DNA of 55,296 nucleotides from Kaistella haifensis DSM 19056. GTDB lineage: Bacteria > Bacteroidota > Bacteroidia > Flavobacteriales > Weeksellaceae. The DNA is taken from contig NZ_JASZ02000030.1 in assembly GCF_000735695.2 (NCBI RefSeq), positions 1 to 55,296 of the forward strand. Direction: 5' to 3'. The translations under genes were made by a program, and so were the position numbers. The notes beneath the pieces were generated by a model that searched no databases, had not been told where the DNA came from, and worked only from the letters and a program-made list of their open reading frames with translations. Shown in pieces: positions 39,370 to 47,554 of the stretch; the first letter of the stretch is position 1, and the number at the start of each line of letters is the position of its first letter.

Positions 39370-39708
39370 TCACTTAAATGGATAGTTCATAGGATACTTT
39401 GAGGTATGGAAAGAAATACATATTACATTAAGCGCGGTAATTGTAATTTTAATGTATACTTCCTTTTCTTTGACTTTCTTTCCGAAAACCCACATGGGTT
39501 CTATGCCATACTGATCGTTATCTAACGGACCTTCGGAATAGTCTTCCAGAACAAGCTTTTCGATATAAGCTTTTCTTTCAAGTGCTTTAATCTCTAACTC
39601 TGCGAGTGTTTGGGTGTTTACCTGCCTGTCGATAAAGAAAATTTCGCCTGCAGCGCTTACAGACTTCAGTTCTTTAAGAAACTGTGATACTTCATCTTTG
39701 GTGGCCAA
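39370..39708 (-). CDS. MqsR-family toxin (mRNA interferase)
   Basis: A 112-aa RelE-fold toxin of the MqsR family, expected to cut mRNA at specific triplets in the cytoplasm. Family marks are VSQFLKELK near the N-terminus, FIDRQVNTQTLAELEI, LVLEDYSEGPLDND (about 53-66), WVFGKKVKEKEVYIKI, and the C-terminal ISFHTSKYPMNYPFK. It is first in the operon with the Panacea antitoxin. Upstream 39709-39798 holds the likely autoregulated promoter. Confidence 0.85.
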   Translation of the reverse strand: MATKDEVSQFLKELKSVSAAGEIFFIDRQVNTQTLAELEIKALERKAYIEKLVLEDYSEGPLDNDQYGIEPMWVFGKKVKEKEVYIKITITALNVICISFHTSKYPMNYPFK

Positions 39709-39798
39709 GGTTGTAATCTTTGCGCAAAGATATAAAACAAAAATTAAACCACAAAGTTTTATTTATCATTTAATTTAACAATTTTATAAACTTTAAAG

Positions 39799-41328
39799 TT
39801 AGAATTTCATATAAATCGGAACTTCGCTTAAATTCATTGGAAGTGTCGGCAGACCATTACTTTCTTTTTGACCTTCTTCATAATTAATAATAAAAGCAAG
39901 ATACATTATCGCAGCTCGAACTGTTTTTAACAACCGCAAAGTTTTACTTTCAAAATCATCACGGTTTATTATAAAAATAATTTCTTTGTCAGCATTAAAG
40001 AAATTACTATACAAATAAGTATCATACATTATTTTCAGGCCTTTGTGCTCAATAGAGTTTCGTAATTCGGCAATCTGTTTTGAATCTGGATCTAACACCT
40101 CATCATGTTCTTTAATGAAAAAATCTTTACTTAACCAGAATAACCCTCTTAAAGCCCAATTTTGAGAGTTTTGAAAATGCTCATGTAATGTTTTGTTATC
40201 TTTCTTGAACCAAACACTTCTAAAGTTTACGCGATTGTAGTTGTTTCCCAGTTTCAAATAATCATTTAGGAAATATGCAATTTTATCTAAAATTGAATAG
40301 GTGTTGCGAAAAGCACTTTTAGCGAGTTCAAGATTGTAAGAAAACAAAGCACTTTCCATAGTATCTACAATTACTACATCTTCGTCTGAAAAATGAGAAT
40401 CTTGAAAAACGACTGATTTGTAATAGAAATATCTTGCAGTTGCAAATTCCTGCTTAAGTTGATTGTAAAGTGTGAAATATGTTGGTGGCGCTTTGGTTTC
40501 TAAGATTAAAGATGGCAAATTCAAGCAATCGTGAGAAGCAAATTTAGACGCTCCCAAATCGTTTAAAGGATTAATGTAAAGGTAATTTTCTAAACACCAA
40601 TATCGGTAATTGTTCAGTTTTTCATTATCACCAAATTCAAAACTGTTTAAATTAAACTGTTCTGAAAGGATTTTTACATCATAAGTAGCATCCATATACG
40701 ATTTCATCTTGTGAAATTGATTTGCAGCATCACCTTCAAGATATTCCTTAAAGTGTAATGCTTCTATGATTTTATGGTAGCCGTAGTTAATAAAATATAA
40801 CTTATGTGAATTGTCAAAAATTTGATTTGAATAAAACATTAAGCCATGTCCACTATTTGCTAATGCCATGGGAAAATTAGGGAAAATATTTAATGCCTTG
40901 CGCCAATATTCCTGCGCTTCAATAAACCTGCCTATAAAAGAAAAAGTATTACCAAGATTAGTATAAATCTGACATTTCCTTAAGTCATCTATTTCTTCAA
41001 ATCCTAGAGATGCAATTGCTTTTCGAAGATGGAATACCTCATGTGAAATTTCTTCCATTTCAAAATTCCAGGAATCGGGTGTGTTGAAATATTTTAATTT
41101 ACGCAAATAGCCGTAGCCGTTTGCAATATCGTAATAAAGCAACGTTTGCAAAGGGGCTGATAATTCTTCTATTTGAATCTGACCAATTAAATCAAAAGCT
41201 TTACTAATACCTGAGATACTATTATTATCAAAAGAAAGATCAAACAATTCTCCAACAATATCTACCTGTTCTTTACCTGTAAGATTAGAAATATCAGTAA
41301 TTAGCAAAAGGTCTTCAAACTTTTTCAT
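39799..41328 (-). CDS. LA2681-type HEPN protein (putative RNase effector)
   Basis: A 509-aa protein. The N-terminal 250 residues look like helical TPR-type repeats (YTNLGNTFSFIGRFIEAQEY, YWRKALNIFPNFPMALANSG). The C-terminal part carries a HEPN-like motif R-x4-H in IAELRNSIEHKGLKIMYDT (about residue 430), as in LA2681-family HEPN proteins. HEPN domains are commonly RNases of abortive-infection or toxin systems. The start at 41328 (MKKFEDLLL) follows the stop of the upstream nuclease-like gene by 4 nt; a longer frame to 41397 would overlap it. It is the last gene of the six-gene restriction/HEPN operon. Confidence 0.75.
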   Translation of the reverse strand: MKKFEDLLLITDISNLTGKEQVDIVGELFDLSFDNNSISGISKAFDLIGQIQIEELSAPLQTLLYYDIANGYGYLRKLKYFNTPDSWNFEMEEISHEVFHLRKAIASLGFEEIDDLRKCQIYTNLGNTFSFIGRFIEAQEYWRKALNIFPNFPMALANSGHGLMFYSNQIFDNSHKLYFINYGYHKIIEALHFKEYLEGDAANQFHKMKSYMDATYDVKILSEQFNLNSFEFGDNEKLNNYRYWCLENYLYINPLNDLGASKFASHDCLNLPSLILETKAPPTYFTLYNQLKQEFATARYFYYKSVVFQDSHFSDEDVVIVDTMESALFSYNLELAKSAFRNTYSILDKIAYFLNDYLKLGNNYNRVNFRSVWFKKDNKTLHEHFQNSQNWALRGLFWLSKDFFIKEHDEVLDPDSKQIAELRNSIEHKGLKIMYDTYLYSNFFNADKEIIFIINRDDFESKTLRLLKTVRAAIMYLAFIINYEEGQKESNGLPTLPMNLSEVPIYMKF

Positions 41329-41332
41329 GTAG

Positions 41333-41692
41333 TTACCAATGCGATTGTATCCTTTTAATTTTCTGATATCTATCCTGGTGAATCGCAACAATTTCATCGA
41401 CTAAATATTCTCGCCACCCTATATGATTAAAAGGCTTTATAAAAATGATTGGAATATTATTCTTGCAATAGATTTCTTCACGTCTTCCATAGTCATTTAG
41501 ACCGGGATTACCGATTACCTCAATGTAAATTCCCAATTCAGGCAGGTAAAAATCCGGACAAAATATGCGTGGGCGATTGCCATCATCTGTAAGAAATACA
41601 GGTTGCTCGAATGTCCAAAATATTTTAAGTTCTTTTAAGAAATTGCAGACTTCCAATTCTGCTTTTGACATACTGTCGTAGACGCTATTCAT
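41333..41692 (-). CDS. Small PD-(D/E)XK-like (DUF559/Vsr-like) protein
   Basis: A 119-aa protein with the fold signature of very short patch or DUF559-type endonucleases: SKAELEVCNFLKELKIFWTF, then PDFYLPELGIYIEVIGNPG. D47 and E58 align with the metal ligands, but the expected lysine of ExK is replaced by isoleucine (EVI), so activity may be altered or the lysine supplied elsewhere. It sits 5 nt after the membrane Abi gene and 4 nt before the HEPN gene. Confidence 0.65.
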   Translation of the reverse strand: MNSVYDSMSKAELEVCNFLKELKIFWTFEQPVFLTDDGNRPRIFCPDFYLPELGIYIEVIGNPGLNDYGRREEIYCKNNIPIIFIKPFNHIGWREYLVDEIVAIHQDRYQKIKRIQSHW

Positions 41693-41697
41693 TTGGA

Positions 41698-42861
41698 TTA
41701 ATTTAAGTTGCTTAATCGTTCTTTAATTTCTATCCATTCAAACATTGGTTTTCCTTGTGAATTATATTTAGGCAGAACCTGATTTTCAAGTGGGTGCTTG
41801 TAGAAATCGCACAGTGGCAACGGTAAAGATTTAACAATACAATATTTTTCTAAATAATTAACGGAATTAGAACTGCTTTTGCCCAACCACGGATATCCCA
41901 ACACACTAAGGGCATTATAATATATAAAAAGTTGTTCGTGACTTGTTAACTGCGCTCTTAAGTTGGTAATATAATTGTATTTTTCATCGTCTGAAAGTAA
42001 TTCAGTTGGCTGATCATCTACAAACTTCACTATTTGAAAAAGGTGGCGAACATAATGGCTTAATTCTGAAGAATGACCAATGAAAGCACGATACCTAAAC
42101 CTTATCCAAAAAGTACGTCTTTCATTTGAAAGATATTCGTAATCCGTTTCTTCAATTAATAAAAACATTTCTTTTACCTCCTCATAAATAGAAAACAACC
42201 TATCACTCATTAATTCTTTAAACAAAGGGTTATTACTATTATTGATCCCAAAGAAAAAAATTAAGTAGGCTAATTGGTAGAGTTCTTCCTCAGTATAATT
42301 AGAGGGGTTAGAATCGAAAGAATCAAAAAGGAGATATTTGTTATATAATATTTCGTAAGCACATTTCAACTCCTGAACAAGAGGATAAAAGACTTTAACA
42401 CCCGCGTATTTATCTCCAATTGAAATTTCTCTTGTGTTTTCACGATGAATTTCTAAAAGATTATAATATTTATTCTCGAATTGCTCTTTGCTGATACGAT
42501 TTTGGGCATCCAAAAAACGTGTTTCCTGTATTTTTGCATCATCTTGTTGTGATTTCTGATTTAAAAGAAACTGTTTCCGTTGCTCAATGTTCGCATCATA
42601 TTGTGCCCAAAATGCTATAAAAGTTAGCATTGCTGCAATGATTGCAACACTCGGTCCCATAATACCACCAATGGTATCTCCTATTTCGTTAGGCTTGTCA
42701 ATTTTAAATGACAAACAGCTGCTACACTGTGTTACTATCCAAGGTAAAAAGAGTATTATAAATATTGATATTCCAAAAGAAATCGATCCTACTTTTAAAA
42801 TACTGTTAGGCTTTTTTTCAAGTTTTGAAATTATTTCTTCATCTGTAGAATTTTGCTGCAT
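41698..42861 (-). CDS. PutAbiC-like phage abortive-infection membrane protein
   Basis: A 387-aa protein with two N-terminal membrane helices (residues about 22-43, KVGSISFGISIFIILFLPWI, and about 63-85, GIMGPSVAIIAAMLTFIAFW). A coiled-coil linker (about 90-125) and a helical cytoplasmic domain with FENKYYNLLEIHRENTREI follow. GHSSELSHYVRHLFQIVKFV and the YITNLRAQLTSHEQLFIYYN segment are typical of the putative phage abortive infection (PutAbiC) family. The start is 1 nt after the HEPN gene stop (TAG T ATG). The combination points to phage-triggered growth arrest at the membrane; mechanism unknown. Confidence 0.75.
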   Translation of the reverse strand: MQQNSTDEEIISKLEKKPNSILKVGSISFGISIFIILFLPWIVTQCSSCLSFKIDKPNEIGDTIGGIMGPSVAIIAAMLTFIAFWAQYDANIEQRKQFLLNQKSQQDDAKIQETRFLDAQNRISKEQFENKYYNLLEIHRENTREISIGDKYAGVKVFYPLVQELKCAYEILYNKYLLFDSFDSNPSNYTEEELYQLAYLIFFFGINNSNNPLFKELMSDRLFSIYEEVKEMFLLIEETDYEYLSNERRTFWIRFRYRAFIGHSSELSHYVRHLFQIVKFVDDQPTELLSDDEKYNYITNLRAQLTSHEQLFIYYNALSVLGYPWLGKSSSNSVNYLEKYCIVKSLPLPLCDFYKHPLENQVLPKYNSQGKPMFEWIEIKERLSNLN

Positions 42862-42862
42862 A

Positions 42863-43693
42863 CTATCTTATTTTTTCAAGAATTATTCTTAATAAATGAA
42901 AGGCACTATTGTATGCTTTTTGGGCTTCAAGATTAGGAACTAACTCACCATGAAAAAGAACGTTCCGCATCTGATATAAAATTTCAATAAGAGCCCTTAT
43001 TACCAAATGTCCGTAACAATTGGGGTTTTGTATATCGCGCTTTAATTTGTAGGCATCACACACATAATAATTTATTGGTGCTTCTCTTGGTTCATCCTGC
43101 ATTACCGAAATTATATTTGATGGTTCAAGTTCCTGAAAGCACAGACGAACCTGTTCTTTCACCTGATTAGAAAGGCCTTGATAATGCACGTTATTTTGCA
43201 AATGAACTAAATCATATTCTGTATGTTGATAACTGAAAACACTTGAACTATCTGAAAGTTTGTTGACATTAATCTGCACAGAGGTTACCTCACCAACAAA
43301 TCTACCGTCTGTTCTACGAAGAAAATATCGATTTCTGTTAAAATCAATACTTTTTTGATTTATAGTATTTCTTTCTTTTACAATATTATCAAATGATATT
43401 CTACCATCTCGCCCATTGATCTGTTGTGCTTGTAACTGAAAAATTAAAGTTGCCAAATGACTTTTGAACTCCAAGGATAGTTGAGAATCTGTTTCCAATA
43501 ACATATTGATTGCATTTCTTACCGTATTTGCATCGTTCTTTATTGTATTGATTTTCTCTCTATCAGTATTTAGTTGAGGAAATGTATTGTTGTACCAAGC
43601 ATTAAAGGGAATCCACGCTTTAATGTAATGCCCAATATAATCTATACTCGCCTGATCAATCCATCGATTTATGTTTTCCTGACTTACCGGCAT
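42863..43693 (-). CDS. HEPN-motif protein in the restriction operon
   Basis: A 276-aa helical protein. The C-terminal motif R-x4-H (YQMRNVLFHGELVP, about residue 250) is the catalytic signature of HEPN RNases. The N-terminus (INRWIDQASIDYIGHYIKAW, IPFNAWYNNTF) resembles the start of ApeA-like HEPN defence proteins. The start at 43693 (MPVSQENIN) lies 1 nt after the hsdS stop (TAA T ATG). A longer frame to 43750 would overlap hsdS and is rejected. It is probably translationally coupled to the specificity subunit. Confidence 0.7.
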   Translation of the reverse strand: MPVSQENINRWIDQASIDYIGHYIKAWIPFNAWYNNTFPQLNTDREKINTIKNDANTVRNAINMLLETDSQLSLEFKSHLATLIFQLQAQQINGRDGRISFDNIVKERNTINQKSIDFNRNRYFLRRTDGRFVGEVTSVQINVNKLSDSSSVFSYQHTEYDLVHLQNNVHYQGLSNQVKEQVRLCFQELEPSNIISVMQDEPREAPINYYVCDAYKLKRDIQNPNCYGHLVIRALIEILYQMRNVLFHGELVPNLEAQKAYNSAFHLLRIILEKIR

Positions 43694-43694
43694 A

Positions 43695-45080
43695 TTAACT
43701 ATTTTTATTAATAAACTCCAATGCTTTATCCTCGTTTTGCTCAATGGCAATTTCTACTGCCTGCTTTGCCACCTGCAATAAGCGTTCGCTTTCGTTTTTT
43801 AGTGTGAAACTTTCCTGAACTAATTTTCTGACTTCTTCTTGAGTTGTTCCATCAATTATTGGTACAGGAATATTTAAAAATTCATTTTTATTAATTGCGG
43901 TGAGGATTGTTCCTGAGCAATTTTGCTTTAAAATATTCTGCATTAATTCTGATTTGAAAAGTACTAGCAATGTTTCTGAATTAATTTTCTGTGAATTAAT
44001 AACATAAAAACCTGTTGAACAAATTGCATTGTCGTACTCTTCTGGAACAATTGCACAACTTTGTAAAGAACCTTCAATGGAAGAAATAATAACATCTCCT
44101 TTTTCAATTTTTCTTCTTGCACGAGTAGGAAGATTGTGACCCAGATCAACAATGGCTCCTGTGACTTCACCCATAGATCCTATATTAGACAACTCAATAT
44201 ATTTGTATTCAATATTTCCTTTAGGGTTATAATTTGAATCTTTAATCGTGCAAACAGTATTTAGGTCTGAAAATCCATCTTTATTTTTTTTGATAAAATT
44301 CAGATAATCATCATATTTTGGCTGATAGTATTCAGCATCCAAACGCCCAGATTTAAGAAAAGAATCACATAAGGGTTTTGTATTAACGTTTTTATTTGAA
44401 ATAGTCAAGTTATAAAGTCCTAATTTTCCTAGTAATATGCTTTCTGCTTTAGAATAATGCTCTTTAGACTGATTTAAAATTTTGAAAGATTTTTCAAAAT
44501 GATTTGTAATAATTTCTTGAATGCTAAAAGAAATTTTTGGTATTCTTATTTCTCTAAATTTTGCAGGACTAAAATTGGATTGATTTCCCTGCATGGAATA
44601 TTTCTCAATCTCTAACCTGCCATATTTTGAATTAAGGTAGGAAACAAGTGTTGCGGAGGTTATATAATCTTTCTTTGGACGAATTTTAAATAAATAGGAA
44701 GCATACGCAAAATCATAATTTCGCATAACAATTGCAGATTTACCTACAAATTTAGGATTGCCATTAGTTCTACAAATCAAAATATCTTCTTTAATTAGTT
44801 TTAATGATTCGTAAACTTCTTTTGAAATTCTATTGCAATATTTGGCTGGGGTTCCAATAAAATAACTATCAAACTCGTTAAGTCTCAATACTGGATATCC
44901 ATTGTAATTTTCATTCAATTCTTCAGAAGTACCATATTGGACAAAATCAATTATATCATCACCAGAAAAATAATCATTTAAATTAAATGATATCGAAGTA
45001 TAATATTCTGATTCTAATCTAAAGGTTGATGTAAATGTGGATAATAAATTAACCACTTTAATTTCAAGCCCTTCCAACAA
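43695..45080 (-). CDS. Restriction-modification specificity subunit (HsdS-like)
   Basis: A 461-aa protein with two target-recognition domains (about 20-200, and 230-440) and helical spacers (LSKEHYSKAESILLGKLG-like, and the C-terminal EVRKLVQESFTLKNESERLL). The two halves share the layout RLESEYYTSIS and SGRLDAEYYQPKY, so the target is probably bipartite. The start is unclear. TTG at 45080 is the first start codon in the frame, but homology-like sequence (GPFNQEKYNKLLEGLEIK) continues upstream of it, past the stop of the methylase gene, without any ATG or GTG. Confidence 0.85.
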   Translation of the reverse strand: MLEGLEIKVVNLLSTFTSTFRLESEYYTSISFNLNDYFSGDDIIDFVQYGTSEELNENYNGYPVLRLNEFDSYFIGTPAKYCNRISKEVYESLKLIKEDILICRTNGNPKFVGKSAIVMRNYDFAYASYLFKIRPKKDYITSATLVSYLNSKYGRLEIEKYSMQGNQSNFSPAKFREIRIPKISFSIQEIITNHFEKSFKILNQSKEHYSKAESILLGKLGLYNLTISNKNVNTKPLCDSFLKSGRLDAEYYQPKYDDYLNFIKKNKDGFSDLNTVCTIKDSNYNPKGNIEYKYIELSNIGSMGEVTGAIVDLGHNLPTRARRKIEKGDVIISSIEGSLQSCAIVPEEYDNAICSTGFYVINSQKINSETLLVLFKSELMQNILKQNCSGTILTAINKNEFLNIPVPIIDGTTQEEVRKLVQESFTLKNESERLLQVAKQAVEIAIEQNEDKALEFINKNS

Positions 45081-45109
45081 TTTGTTGTATTTCTCTTGGT
45101 TGAAAGGGC

Positions 45110-47179
45110 CTAGTTCTTTCCCGCGAAAGAGAGTTTTTCTTTTTTGGCAAATTCTATAAATGCTTCTGCTATACCGTCTTTTGTGAGTCCTTCGTGGTTG
45201 AACAAATCGTGTTTTACAATAAGGTGGCCGTGTGTATCCAGTAAGAATTCTTCAAGATCCATGGGTTCTTCATCATACACATCTACTGCTACATCCTCCA
45301 AATCCTCGTTTTTGGTTTTTTTGGCGGACTTCGGATAATCTTTTTTCTTTACATAAATTTTTTCTCCAGAATTGTCTTTGCTTGGCTCCTGCATTGTAGC
45401 AAAGAAGATTGGGTAATCTTCCACTTTAGGACACAATTTATCATCCCATTTCTGAACCAATAAAACTGAAGTTTTTGTGCCTGTGTGTGGTTTAAAAACA
45501 TTTCCGTGCAAGCCAACAACACCTAAAATACGGCAATGCTCCGCAATGTATTCCCGGATCTGTTTATCCGAACTGTTGTTGAAACGACCTTGAGGTAAAA
45601 CAATTGCCATACGACCCCCCGGTTTCAGGAAATCTAAATTTCTTTCAATGAACAGAATATCTCTACCTACTTTGGTTTGGTATTTACCATCCGGCTTTTT
45701 ACCCAAATCGTATTTTGCCAGAATTCTGCTTTCTTTGATATCTCCAGCAAAAGGAGGATTTGCCATCAGGATATCAAAAGTGAAATCACGATTACTGTTT
45801 TTGTTGGCTCTTAATTTTTTAAGTTTTTTCCAACCCTCAAAATAAGTGTCTTGCCAATCTTCGTCTTCTGTTTTTTCATCCCAACGCTCCCAATCTAAAG
45901 TATTGAGGTGTAAAACATTTGTTTGTCCATCACCTGCAATCAGATTTAGGGTTCTTGCTACGCGAACTGCTCTTTCATCAAAATCTATTGCAAATACTTT
46001 ATCGTTGACATAATCCGTGCATTCCTGCGGTTTTTCCTCCAAAGTAAACAGGTGGCTTTTATCCAGACCTTTGCTTTTAAGAATGTTTTCCCATACATGA
46101 AAAATCGTGTGAACCGGAAAACCACAACTCCCTGCAGCGGTGTCGATAATTGTTTCTTCTCTGTGAGGATTCAACATTTTCACACACATATCAATCACAT
46201 ATCGCGGTGTAAAATATTGTCCTTTTTCCCCTTTACTGCTTTTGTTAATGAGATATTCAAAGGCTTCATCTACTACATCTAAATTTGAATTGAACAGTTT
46301 AACATCCTGCAAGGAAGCCACACAAACTGATAAGTGAGAGGGCGTTAACATGATTTTTGCATCATCTGTAAATACGCCTTCCCATTTCTTCTTAGCATTA
46401 TCAAACAGTTTCTGAATTTTTTCTTTCAATTCAGATTCTGTATCGCCGTAATTTCTAAACTCCAAATTTCTGTCTGCATTTCTACCACTCTGCATTTCAT
46501 CAAACAATTTTGTGAAAATGAGTTTGAACAATTCTTCAAAAACATCCACACCGGCATTTGCCAATACTTCGTCTTCCATTTCCAGAATAAGATCCTTCAA
46601 TGATTTTCTTTCGGATACCAGTTTATCTTTTTTGATCAGATCTGCAATTTTCCATCTTTCTTTTAGAACATCAGAAAGTTTTTCCAACGCTGTTGGCAAC
46701 TGCGATAAATCCTCAAAATAGTTAGGATCTTTACGGTGGTAATAAGAAATTGAATCTCCGTTACTCCAAACACCAATAGGTGCACCTGTTGCATTACAGT
46801 AGGATTTTAACTGCTCTTTACCGTCTTTTAATTTGGGTTTTTTAAGTTCCACCATAATGTATGGCGAAGTGGTTTTGTCCTTATCGAAAATGACAATATC
46901 AGCACGTTTTTTTTCACGACCAAAGGCCACTGCATATTCCAATTCCATACGGTCTGTAGGATAATCCAAGTCTTCAGTAAGCGTTAAGAGGTAAAGTTGC
47001 CTAATTGCTTCTTCCGGTGTAAGTTTTATATCTTTTTTGCGGACAATGCAACTGATATAAGGAACTTCTTTATCTTTTACCGTTTTTGTGAAAATTGAGT
47101 TTTCAAATTTTTTTATTTTTTCTTCTGAAAACTGGGTTAGTTTATAGTTGGAATCTTTGAGGAATTCTGATAGTGTCAT
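45110..47179 (-). CDS. Fused restriction nuclease (HsdR-N) and N6-adenine methylase
   Basis: A 689-aa enzyme. Residues about 60-130 form a type I HsdR-N-like PD-(D/E)XK nuclease: D94 (KRADIVIFD) then E111-x-K113 (IMVELKKPK). Residues about 340-600 form a gamma-class methylase with motif I DTAAGSCGF and motif IV ILMANPPFAG. With a separate specificity subunit and no helicase, this matches the BcgI-like type IIB/IIG arrangement rather than a true type I system; no HsdR translocase gene is in the window. It is the first gene of the operon. The last codons contain an A-rich stretch just before its stop at 45110. Confidence 0.85.
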   Translation of the reverse strand: MTLSEFLKDSNYKLTQFSEEKIKKFENSIFTKTVKDKEVPYISCIVRKKDIKLTPEEAIRQLYLLTLTEDLDYPTDRMELEYAVAFGREKKRADIVIFDKDKTTSPYIMVELKKPKLKDGKEQLKSYCNATGAPIGVWSNGDSISYYHRKDPNYFEDLSQLPTALEKLSDVLKERWKIADLIKKDKLVSERKSLKDLILEMEDEVLANAGVDVFEELFKLIFTKLFDEMQSGRNADRNLEFRNYGDTESELKEKIQKLFDNAKKKWEGVFTDDAKIMLTPSHLSVCVASLQDVKLFNSNLDVVDEAFEYLINKSSKGEKGQYFTPRYVIDMCVKMLNPHREETIIDTAAGSCGFPVHTIFHVWENILKSKGLDKSHLFTLEEKPQECTDYVNDKVFAIDFDERAVRVARTLNLIAGDGQTNVLHLNTLDWERWDEKTEDEDWQDTYFEGWKKLKKLRANKNSNRDFTFDILMANPPFAGDIKESRILAKYDLGKKPDGKYQTKVGRDILFIERNLDFLKPGGRMAIVLPQGRFNNSSDKQIREYIAEHCRILGVVGLHGNVFKPHTGTKTSVLLVQKWDDKLCPKVEDYPIFFATMQEPSKDNSGEKIYVKKKDYPKSAKKTKNEDLEDVAVDVYDEEPMDLEEFLLDTHGHLIVKHDLFNHEGLTKDGIAEAFIEFAKKEKLSFAGKN

Positions 47180-47204
47180 TAAATTGAGTTGTTGGGTATT
47201 CTTA

Positions 47205-47212
47205 CAAAAATA
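47205..47212 (-). promoter_or_regulatory. -7 box of the restriction/HEPN operon
   Basis: On the minus strand TATTTTTG (complement of CAAAAATA) fits TAnnTTTG and lies 25 nt before the methylase start at 47179. The -33 element is not clear. Confidence 0.45.
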
Positions 47213-47283
47213 GGATAAAACAAACTAAAAAATTGATCTAACAGCGATTTTATTTTATAAAAAAGCCAAAAGTAAATCAAATG

Positions 47284-47490
47284 CTACCTCCTTTTATCTT
47301 TTGACTCCTCGTCATACCCAAACTGGTTAAACATCTCCCTCATCCTAGATCTCAAACGATTTCCGTAAATGGATTCAATTTCTCCGGTGGTGAGGTGGGT
47401 TATGATTCCTTTTTCTTTAAAAAGATCGTAACGTGTGAGCAGATTACTACATACAATTAGTACACAATCTTCAAAGATACTTTAAACTTA
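47284..47490 (-). pseudogene. C-terminal fragment of a DnaC/IstB-like ATPase
   Basis: In the 375-bp gap 47180-47554 one frame encodes about 60 residues ending at TAG (47284-47286): LIVCSNLLTRYDLFKEKGII, then THLTTGEIESIYGNRLRSRM and REMFNQFGYD. The order strand-TTN/TG-glutamate-YGxRxxSR is typical of the C-terminal part of DnaC/IstB-type AAA+ ATPases. There is no Walker A part; the frame is closed by TAA upstream. It is a remnant, probably of a replication gene lost when island modules were joined. The rest of the gap has the operon promoter and AT-rich DNA. Confidence 0.6.
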
Positions 47491-47554
47491 TTAAAAAAAA
47501 CTTTTCTTTCAAGGAATTTTTGTTCATTCACTTATTAGGCGAGAAAGATTTTCG

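Noticed and set aside
45110..47179. Classical type I HsdM with a missing HsdR
   Set aside because: The protein itself carries an HsdR-N-like nuclease, so a BcgI-like fusion is the better reading, although a distant helicase gene cannot be excluded.
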